Notes under the pieces: generated by a model
Databases searched by the model: none
Told to the model about the DNA's origin: nothing
What the model saw: the letters and a program-made list of their open reading frames with translations, nothing else
Translations under genes and position numbers: made by a program
Shown: in pieces, positions 18,486-25,203 of the stretch
Position numbering within the stretch: the stretch's first letter is position 1
Layout of the letters: the number at the start of each line of letters is the position of its first letter
NCBI GenBank assembly: GCA_022565665.1
Contig: JAIUMI010000001.1
Span: forward strand, 372,001 to 436,000
Length of the DNA: 64,000 nucleotides
Source: Glycocaulis sp.
GTDB lineage: Bacteria > Pseudomonadota > Alphaproteobacteria > Caulobacterales > Maricaulaceae
Reading direction: 5' to 3'

Positions 18486-18500
18486 GTGACAGGCGTTCAC
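18486..18500. promoter_or_regulatory. 15-bp dyad upstream of the TonB receptor gene
   Basis: GTGACAGGCGTTCAC, a near-perfect inverted repeat (GTGAm/kTCAC arms with one mismatch), 75 bases upstream of the receptor start. Similar 15-bp dyads lie 80 bases upstream of the gene starting at 40809 and 68 bases upstream of the gene starting at 50229. Shared spacing suggests one repressor or activator, possibly of the TetR type. Inference only. Confidence 0.35.
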
Positions 18501-18607
18501 AAAAGGCCGCGCGTTCATCTGCAATGCGCGCCGATGAGTTGCGCCAACCCCATGGACAGGGCGGAAAACCGGCCCTATAAACCGCGCTCTCCGCATTGCC
18601 GGAGCGT

Positions 18608-18683
18608 GCCCAGGTAGCTCAGTTGGTAGAGCAGCGGATTGAAAATCCGCGTGTCGCTGGTTCGATTCCGGCCCTGGGCACCA
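18608..18683 (+). tRNA. tRNA-Phe (anticodon GAA)
   Basis: A 76-base cloverleaf starting GCCCAGGTAGCTCAGTTGG and ending CCTGGGC-ACCA with the CCA encoded. The 7-bp acceptor stem pairs fully. The anticodon arm GCGGATTGAAAATCCGC gives anticodon GAA (Phe). The T-arm contains GGTTCGATTCC. It lies between divergent protein genes and has no tRNA neighbour. The 219 bases after it, up to the next gene, hold nothing recognisable. Confidence 0.98.
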
Positions 18684-18902
18684 TTTCCCCCTTCAAAAAC
18701 ATTATCTGTTGTGAGTGACCGGCTGTAAGAACCGCGTCACCTGAACGGGCTGGCGATGCAAGGCAGGCCGCCAATGCCCGAAACGCCCCTGGTGTCCGCT
18801 ATTAGCCGGTAAGCACTGCCGGACGCGGCGGGCGGAGACTTGCGCGGGCGGGCCGATACCGGGTGGAATGGGCATCCCTGATGTTCCGGCACAAGGCCTG
18901 AC

Positions 18903-20027
18903 ATGTCCGACAAGATACTCAATGCGCCCGAGGCGGTTCTGGCGGACCTGCGCGATTTCGGTCTGACCGGATCAGATGTTACGTCCGCGCTGCAGCGGGC
19001 CGGCGCAGAGCTTGGGCCGGACAGCACGATTTCCCTGCCCGCCGGGGAGTTCATCATTTCTGCCCCTGTCGACCTCGCCGGGGCAAGCCTTGCGGGAAGC
19101 GGACGGCACCTTACCCGTCTGACGGCCAGCCGCGAGACAAGCGCCGCCGAGTGGTGCATCGGGCCCGACCCGAATGATGTGGCCATGCTCTATGCCGTGA
19201 ACCGCAATGGCTGGCGGGCGTCAGGTTTCTCGCTGGATGGCTGCGACCGGTATACGGGCGGCATCGTGGCAAGGGGCGGCAGCGACATCCATTTCAGCGG
19301 CCTTCATGCGCGCAATTTTGCCAATGCGCCTATCCAGTTCATGGGTTCAAGGCGCGATGGCGAATGGCCGGTATCGCGGTCCTCAATAACGCGGTGCATA
19401 TCGTCGGGTTCGCGCTGGTGCTTCGTGCTTGATGGCGAGGCGCATGACATCGTGATTGCAGACAATCTCTCCCTTGACGCCGTGAACCGGCATATCTCGC
19501 TTGATCCGCGTGAAGCGGTGGAAGAGCGGCGTGTTCATTCCGGCGTGCTGGTCGTCAACAATGTCTGTTCCGGTCAACGCGCCCTGCCGGACGAATGGCG
19601 GGAAGACTATTCACTGAACCGGGCCGATGCCGCGATCCGCGCCAAGCACGATTTTCGCGGACTTATCACCGGCAACACCATCACCGGCTGGGGCAGTGTG
19701 CAAGGTGAAGGCCGGATTCGCGGTGTGCAGTGCGATGGCGGCCAGCCTGTCATTGACCGCAACCTTATTTGTGGTGTGCCGACCGCAGAGAAATCGCGCG
19801 GGGTGGAACTCGGTCCTGATATTGCGGCGGGCACCATTGTTCACGCCAATACGGTGACCGGTTTTGACATCGGGCTGCGCGCGGACGGTGCGCTGGCGCA
19901 GGTACCGCTGGTCATCAGCAACAACGTTTTCGCAGGTGTGCGCACCGCTTTCAGCAATCTGCCAAAGCCACGTCCTCCGCATTGGTCGATGACCGGTAAT
20001 ATGATGGAAGGAAAGCCTGCGCGATGA
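18903..20027 (+). CDS. Right-handed parallel beta-helix protein (unknown function)
   Basis: Protein of 374 residues with no signal peptide. The N-terminal part resembles the start of pectate-lyase-type helices (ISLPAGEFIISAPVDLAGASL...SGRHLT). Repeating short strands with Asn/Gly turns follow (GGSDIHFSGLHARNF, SSITRCISSGSRW, GLITGNTITGWG, PVIDRNLICGV, TIVHANTVTGFDIG, PLVISNNVFAGV). The pattern is typical of beta-helix lyases, epimerases and tailspike-like proteins. No secure catalytic set is visible. Its stop overlaps the start of the GT29-like gene (ATGA), so it is co-expressed with two glycan-modifying genes. A role in making or trimming the same polysaccharide is an inference. Confidence 0.7.
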   Translation: MSDKILNAPEAVLADLRDFGLTGSDVTSALQRAGAELGPDSTISLPAGEFIISAPVDLAGASLAGSGRHLTRLTASRETSAAEWCIGPDPNDVAMLYAVNRNGWRASGFSLDGCDRYTGGIVARGGSDIHFSGLHARNFANAPIQFMGSRRDGEWPVSRSSITRCISSGSRWCFVLDGEAHDIVIADNLSLDAVNRHISLDPREAVEERRVHSGVLVVNNVCSGQRALPDEWREDYSLNRADAAIRAKHDFRGLITGNTITGWGSVQGEGRIRGVQCDGGQPVIDRNLICGVPTAEKSRGVELGPDIAAGTIVHANTVTGFDIGLRADGALAQVPLVISNNVFAGVRTAFSNLPKPRPPHWSMTGNMMEGKPAR

Positions 20028-21412
20028 GTGACAGGATGGGCAGCAATCCGGCCAATGGCTTTTCCTCCGTGTTCCGGCGCAGCGTGGAACTTTACGGGGA
20101 TTATACGCAAAAGCCGGATGCTCCCCGACTGGGTGCGGTCATCCGCATGCCGTCAAGTCATCCGGCAATCTGGGGCAAGGCGGGCCCGGCTCCGTTCCGG
20201 CAGGTAGATACCTTCATGGGGGCGGACGATCGTGCCGCTGCACTGCATGCCGCCAGCGATCTTCTCAACAGCTTCAGCGGCGAGAACGAACGGGTCACAG
20301 CCAGCCTCATCCTTGCCGGACGTATGCTTCTGGCGCACGACGATATTGCAGCGGCGGACCACATCATTGGTGAGGGGTCGGCCCGACCGATTCTCGACCG
20401 GTTCCTGTTCCGCATGTCGTGCCGCGTAAATGATGCGGGCAATGAGCCGCTCTACAACACGCTTGTCCAACACGATCAGGCAGACCCGGATGTACTTGCC
20501 GCGCTCTGGCTGCGCCATCGCTGGCGCACAGAGGGTCCTACGCGCACGCTGCTGGAAAGTTTCCTCCCCGAACCGGGCGTCCGCAAGGGATACCGCCGCC
20601 GCCTGCGCGAATGTCTCGCACTGGCCTTCCGGCTGGAAGCGGTCGACATAGCCAAAGCCCTCCTCGCCCGCTTTGCCCATCTTGAGACCGAGTATGACCG
20701 CATCCTCCCCCTTGCGAGCTATCTCGCGGAGCAGGGCGGAAGGAATGCCGCCAGTGAGACGGTACACGCGTTTGCCCGGCTTCACCGCCATATAGAGGAG
20801 CAGAGCGCCGGGCTGACCGCGATGATCGCGGACGCAGACCGCAGTCTTGCGATCGTAGGCAACTCACCTTGCGAAAAAGGGAAGGGTAAGGGAGAGCGGA
20901 TTGACCGTCACCACATTGTCGCCCGCTTCAATTTCTTTTCGCTGGAGCCGGAATACCGCGCAGACTACGGCAGCAAATTCGATCTTCATGTCCGCTCACG
21001 GCTGGAAGACGAAGCACTAGATCAGCGCTCTGTTAAGGCAGGGCTCACGATCTTCCCGCTGAACGAATTTGTCCACCAGTATCGTAACTGGAGCTATATG
21101 CGCCAATTGCGGGGTGAAGGCGCCAACATCGCCTGCTTCCCGCCGGACTTTCACCGTCCATTGCTCGCAGAGTTGCGAAGGGATGCCAGTAATGGGCTGC
21201 TGTTCTGTGCGTTCGTGCATCAATTGCGAGGCAGACTGCATCCTGAAAGCTGTTTCGGCTTCGCCTTCACGGACCAGATTAGCACGGAGAGTGAGACCCA
21301 TTACTCTGACAACAACCCGCCCGCTCTTAACCATAACTGGCAGAAAGAGCGGGAGGTTTTTACGCGGCTTGTCACGCAGGCCCATCCTTCAGCACCGGAA
21401 CCAGCCCCATGA
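20024..21412 (+). CDS. Sialyltransferase-like (GT29-type) protein with N-terminal helical region
   Basis: Protein of 462 residues. Residues about 1-270 are mostly helical with no recognised domain. From about 274 it resembles family GT29 sialyltransferases. IVGNSPCEKGKG followed by ERIDRHHIVARFNF matches the first (L-type) sialyl motif pattern of IVGN-x-G...IDxxDxVxRxN. Further on, DASNGLLFCAFVHQLRGR and the HYSDNNPPALNHNWQKE region resemble the later motifs with their His and Glu. The paired Cys of eukaryotic GT29 enzymes are not conserved. The probable role is sugar transfer from CMP-activated sugars in surface glycan synthesis, but donor and acceptor are unknown. It is coupled to both neighbours by 4-base overlaps. 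Confidence 0.62.
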   Translation: MSDRMGSNPANGFSSVFRRSVELYGDYTQKPDAPRLGAVIRMPSSHPAIWGKAGPAPFRQVDTFMGADDRAAALHAASDLLNSFSGENERVTASLILAGRMLLAHDDIAAADHIIGEGSARPILDRFLFRMSCRVNDAGNEPLYNTLVQHDQADPDVLAALWLRHRWRTEGPTRTLLESFLPEPGVRKGYRRRLRECLALAFRLEAVDIAKALLARFAHLETEYDRILPLASYLAEQGGRNAASETVHAFARLHRHIEEQSAGLTAMIADADRSLAIVGNSPCEKGKGKGERIDRHHIVARFNFFSLEPEYRADYGSKFDLHVRSRLEDEALDQRSVKAGLTIFPLNEFVHQYRNWSYMRQLRGEGANIACFPPDFHRPLLAELRRDASNGLLFCAFVHQLRGRLHPESCFGFAFTDQISTESETHYSDNNPPALNHNWQKEREVFTRLVTQAHPSAPEPAP

Positions 21413-22227
21413 AAATCAGGCTTCTGGGCGATCACTCGCGCTATCATTGCGGCTCGAAGGCCGTGTGGGAGGTGTTGAGCCGCGAGGCGGCGCGCCATGG
21501 CACGCTGGTGAGCGATGACAGTTTCGACCTGCTGGTCGTCAATGGCGAAGGCTCGATGCATCACGGGTCTGCCGGGTGCCACCGCAAGATCGAGGCGATC
21601 AGCGAGGCGCTCGGCTCCGGCCGCCGCGCCATGCTGATCAACACGGTCTGGCAGGACAATCCGCCCGGGTTGGCAAGCGTGCTGACCGGATGTGAACGCG
21701 TGACCGCGCGCGAACTGATGTCTGCCCGTGTGCTCGAGGCGGAGGGGGTGAGAGCCGATCTCTGCCTTGACCTGTCCTATTACCGCCCGATCGATCCGGC
21801 AGAGCCGCATGATTTCGGCGGCGGCGTGGTGATGACCGATTTCTGGTCAAACGAGTTCGACACGTTCGCTAAAGTGACCGGCAAATGGGCCGCACGGCAC
21901 GCCTATGTCGACATGCAGGACTGGGACTGGTCCCGCCTGGTGACATCGCTGAAGACAGCCGGTCTGTTTGTCACCGGCCGCCATCACGGCGTCTATGCCG
22001 CGTGCAAGGCGCGCACGCCTTTCCTCGCCCTGAAGGGCAATACCCACAAGATCGAGGCGCTTGGCGTTACAGCCGGGCTTGAAATACCGGTCTTTGACAC
22101 GCTGAAAGAATTGCGCGCCGCGATGGAAGCGCCGGATCCCTACCATGCGCAATGTGACGCCCTGTTCGACTGGATGGAGCGTCAGCCCGTCTGGACGCTG
22201 TTCCAGGGACAGTCCCCTAGCGTTTGA
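21409..22227 (+). CDS. Polysaccharide pyruvyl transferase family protein
   Basis: A 272-residue protein of the polysaccharide pyruvyl transferase family, which uses PEP to add pyruvate ketals to sugars of exopolysaccharide or capsule. The family layout is clear: an N-terminal Rossmann-like start (IRLLGDHSRYHCGSKAVWEVL), DLLVVNGEGSMHH, RVTARELMSARVLEAEGV, and the conserved TGRHHGVYAACKARTPF (about residues 184-200) that binds substrate. The start ATG 21409 overlaps the preceding stop. Its 3' end overlaps the convergent gene by 11 bases. It belongs to the trio beta-helix, GT29-like, pyruvyl transferase. Confidence 0.85.
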   Translation: MKIRLLGDHSRYHCGSKAVWEVLSREAARHGTLVSDDSFDLLVVNGEGSMHHGSAGCHRKIEAISEALGSGRRAMLINTVWQDNPPGLASVLTGCERVTARELMSARVLEAEGVRADLCLDLSYYRPIDPAEPHDFGGGVVMTDFWSNEFDTFAKVTGKWAARHAYVDMQDWDWSRLVTSLKTAGLFVTGRHHGVYAACKARTPFLALKGNTHKIEALGVTAGLEIPVFDTLKELRAAMEAPDPYHAQCDALFDWMERQPVWTLFQGQSPSV

Positions 22228-23899
22228 CCAGCCGGCTGGCCGCCCGGATCGGGGCGGTCACCTTCCAGGACGTGCTCTGGCGGATGGCCTCGGCTTCCTG
22301 CGCGCGCTCTGCCAGTTGTACGTTCAGCGCGTCGCGCTCGGCGGCGAGCTCCTGATTGGCACTCTGGGCCCGCGTCAGCGCAGCCTTCGCCGTTTCCAGC
22401 TGCTTTCGTGTCTCGGCGAGCTCCTGCCGGGCGGATTTCAGATCGGCCTCCAGATGCAGGGCCGCTTCCAGTCTGGCATTGAGCCGTGCCATCTTGCCGG
22501 AAAGGTAATCGCGCTCCTCCTCCAGCTCGGGCACCCGGCGCGCGCGCGCTTCGATGGCCGTCCGCTTTTCCTGCTCGGCCAGCGCCGTCTCGCGCTCAGC
22601 GGCCAGCTGGGCGCGCAGCGCCTCGATCGTGCCGGCCTGCTCCTTGCTGGCGCGCTTCAGCCCGTCCTGATCGGCAGACAGGGCCGCCTTCTGCCGGATC
22701 AGCGTCTCGACCCGCGCGGCCAGCTCGCTGTTCTCCTTGCGCAGCCTGGCGGCCTCGGCGGCGAGATCCAGCGCGCCGGAAGCATCCTCCGAACCCAGCA
22801 CCGCCAGCATCCAGTCCATGGCCCGCTTGAAGGAGCGTCCGTCCTCGTCCTCACTCCACCAGGCATCAAAGCCCACCGCATCGCCCGCACGGCCCAGCGC
22901 CATCATCGCCAGCAGGTTGAAGGCGACATAGTCATACGGCCTTGCCCGGTCGAGCTCGTTGGGCATGGCCCCGTCCGCTTCGATCTGCTGGGGAACGCGG
23001 TTGGCGACGGAGTCCCGCACAATCTTCTCAGCCAATTCCGTCTCTCCAAGATAGAGGGCATAGATGGCCGACTGCGCATCGTACCACATGCCGATATTGT
23101 TATCCTTCTCCACGGCGCGCTGGCCGTAACGGCCTGTGCGCAGCCAGTTAAAGAAGCGCTCGAACCATTTGCGGAACGCCTTGCGGTCCGCCTCGCTCCA
23201 GAACGGAGCGCCCGCCAGCAGGGCTTCGGCGTCCAGAAGATAGACATAGCGCCGCGCCTCGATCAGCCCGATAAAGCGCCCCTGCTTGCTCCCGCGCACC
23301 ATCTGGGCGAACCGGAAGTGCGGGGTCTGGCTGGTCTCCTCGCTGACGAACCAGCTGCGCAACTGTTCGGCGGCGCGCTCGCCAAACCGGGCATCATCGG
23401 TCAGCGCAAAGGCAAAGGAGAGCAGGAAGACGACATCGGAGAAGCGCTCGAACCGCACCACGTCGGTCTTGTCTTCATCATAGATGTCCGGGTTCACCTC
23501 TCCGTCGCGCTGCACATAGGGCAGGCCATCCGTCGTGCTGGAATCAGGGTGCCAGTATTTGGCAAAGCTCACATAGTCGCGGGGCTCTGCGCCTTCTGGC
23601 AGCACGGTCTTGCCGGTGGGGGTGAAAAGCGGCTCGGCCAGCGCAGATTCGGCCCGCCGGACCAGTTCCTCATACCCCTCCTTCAACGGTCCCGCCGCGC
23701 CCGGCAGGGATTGGCGCAGCGCCGCTATCTCCTCACCGCGCAGCAGCAGGGTGCGCGGGGCCGCAGCCGAACCCGGCCGGACACGCGGCATCTCGACCCG
23801 CGCCAGCGTCTGCGGCGCGAACAAGGTCACCAGCGGCAGGAGTTCGTAGGAACGCATGTCGGAGAACCCGGGGGAAACGGCGAGGCGAGTGATATACAC
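22217..23899 (-). CDS. Alginate-lyase-like protein lacking the catalytic His, with C-terminal coiled coil
   Basis: Protein of 560 residues. Residues about 100-370 match the alginate lyase A1-III alpha-toroid fold: DYVSFAKYWHPDS...DGLPYVQRDGEVNP, FRFAQMV, and DNNIGMWYDAQ at 266-276. Active members have Asn-His where this has Asn268-Ile269, while the later Arg318 and Tyr324 (ELDRARPYDY) are kept. Residues about 378-545 form a long heptad-rich coiled coil, and the end QSTSWKVTAPIR resembles tails of bacterial glycosyltransferases. It may therefore be a non-catalytic glycan-binding scaffold. The start is GTG 23899; ATG 23857 is an alternative, and neither has a clear ribosome site. Last gene of the minus-strand glycan trio. 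Confidence 0.72.
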   Translation of the reverse strand: MYITRLAVSPGFSDMRSYELLPLVTLFAPQTLARVEMPRVRPGSAAAPRTLLLRGEEIAALRQSLPGAAGPLKEGYEELVRRAESALAEPLFTPTGKTVLPEGAEPRDYVSFAKYWHPDSSTTDGLPYVQRDGEVNPDIYDEDKTDVVRFERFSDVVFLLSFAFALTDDARFGERAAEQLRSWFVSEETSQTPHFRFAQMVRGSKQGRFIGLIEARRYVYLLDAEALLAGAPFWSEADRKAFRKWFERFFNWLRTGRYGQRAVEKDNNIGMWYDAQSAIYALYLGETELAEKIVRDSVANRVPQQIEADGAMPNELDRARPYDYVAFNLLAMMALGRAGDAVGFDAWWSEDEDGRSFKRAMDWMLAVLGSEDASGALDLAAEAARLRKENSELAARVETLIRQKAALSADQDGLKRASKEQAGTIEALRAQLAAERETALAEQEKRTAIEARARRVPELEEERDYLSGKMARLNARLEAALHLEADLKSARQELAETRKQLETAKAALTRAQSANQELAAERDALNVQLAERAQEAEAIRQSTSWKVTAPIRAASRLVKR

Positions 23900-24046
23900 G
23901 GATGATCAGGCAATTAGGCGGGCAAGCACAGTCCAAACTCCGTATCCGCACAATCCCCGGTCGCAGCGCCTGTGATCATTTTTGCGTCATCTGCGGCGGG
24001 CAGATATGCGGTTTGCCTTGGAATTATGCGGGAATACCGGAGCGCC

Positions 24047-25195
24047 CTAACGGTCCGGGCGTGCTTTGGCGAGCCTTGCATAAAAATTTGTAATGCGGGC
24101 AATCAGGGCCGGGCCGGCATGCTTTGCCGCGAAATCCCGCCGGAATTCCTCGATATTTGCGGCAAATGATTCCCGCGCCGTCTCCAGCATGATGATTGCC
24201 CCGCCAAGCATCTGTGCCGTCCAGGGCTTCACCAGACAGGCCGGGAACGCCCTGATATAGGCGGCGCTGACATCCTTCTTCTCGGGTACCAGAACCGGCG
24301 TGCCGGCATAGACGCCCGCAGCCATCACCGTCTGCAGGTTTTCCGCCCCGGTTGATAGCGGGATCGCCAGATCCGCGCCTGAGACCAGGCTGGCAAGATC
24401 ACCCGCATTATCGAGCTCGATCCAGCGGCCTTCCAGCGGACCTTTCACGGCCTTGTCACGCTGGCGCGGCCATTTCGCGTTGGCGATCCGCCCGGCGACA
24501 CAGAAGGTGAGATCCTCGCGCAGGGCGGCAGCAAGCCGGGCCGCCTCGATGGCCAGGGCCGCATTCTTCAGATCTGCCGTGTCGCCCGCGAAGACCACGA
24601 TGGGGCCAGAGGGCGTGCCCGTCAGCCTTTCAAGACGGGCCCTGTCCTCATGCGCGGACAGATCATGGCGCACGGGCCGGTAATCAGGCATCACTTTCGT
24701 CTTCGCCGCGATGGCGGCGGGCGCCTTGCGCAGGGCGAATTTCGATCCGCCAATGATCGCACTGGCCGCTTCCATGTCGGCCAGCGCCCATTCGGGATAG
24801 CGGAAATCGCTGCGCTCCTGCCAGACATGGGCGATGCCCCCACGCTGTGCGATCACGGCCCAGACCAGATGCGCCGTGGCGTCGCGGGTGTAGATCACAT
24901 CCAGATTGAGCGCGGCGACCTGCTCTTTCAGCCCGTCTGCCGCGCGCTCGACCTCATCACGCCAGCTGCGCGGTGCCTTGCGCACGCCCGACAGCGCAGG
25001 CAAGGCGAGATGCGCTGTTTCCAGCCCGGCATGGCGGCACCAGCTGTTCAGCGGGCCGGGCGCGGCGGTGATGATGACCGGCTGATGGCCCGCCTCGTGC
25101 AGGGCCAGCGCCAGCGACAGAGCCGCCTCGTGCTCGCGCGCCGGTGCGGCTGCGCCGTCCTTGAGGGGATATCCGATCCGCAGCGGTGTCATCAT
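24047..25195 (-). CDS. Glycosyltransferase, GT-B fold (GT4-like)
   Basis: Protein of 382 residues with two Rossmann-like halves: an N-terminal acceptor domain (PAREHEAALSLALALHEAGHQ...VIITAAPG) and a C-terminal donor domain (PIVVFAGDTADLKNAALAIEAA, LTFCVAGR, LVSGADLAIPLSTGAENLQTVMAAGVYAGTPVLVPE) whose layout is that of GT4 enzymes. The usual E-x7-E is reduced to a Glu in GAENLQTVMAAG. It probably adds a sugar to a surface glycan from a nucleotide sugar; specificity is unknown. Start ATG 25195 follows the lyase-fusion stop by 8 bases, so these two are one transcript. Confidence 0.78.
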   Translation of the reverse strand: MMTPLRIGYPLKDGAAAPAREHEAALSLALALHEAGHQPVIITAAPGPLNSWCRHAGLETAHLALPALSGVRKAPRSWRDEVERAADGLKEQVAALNLDVIYTRDATAHLVWAVIAQRGGIAHVWQERSDFRYPEWALADMEAASAIIGGSKFALRKAPAAIAAKTKVMPDYRPVRHDLSAHEDRARLERLTGTPSGPIVVFAGDTADLKNAALAIEAARLAAALREDLTFCVAGRIANAKWPRQRDKAVKGPLEGRWIELDNAGDLASLVSGADLAIPLSTGAENLQTVMAAGVYAGTPVLVPEKKDVSAAYIRAFPACLVKPWTAQMLGGAIIMLETARESFAANIEEFRRDFAAKHAGPALIARITNFYARLAKARPDR

Positions 25196-25203
25196 GCCCC
25201 CGC

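Noticed and set aside
22145-23905. 586-codon plus-strand frame opposite the lyase-like gene
   Set aside because: The opposite strand encodes recognisable lyase motifs and a coiled coil; the plus frame is Arg/Gly/Gln-rich with no domain pattern.
24047-25195. Pseudogene by loss of the GT4 E-x7-E motif
   Set aside because: The frame is intact and the donor-domain layout is otherwise normal; several GT4 members have only one of the two Glu residues.
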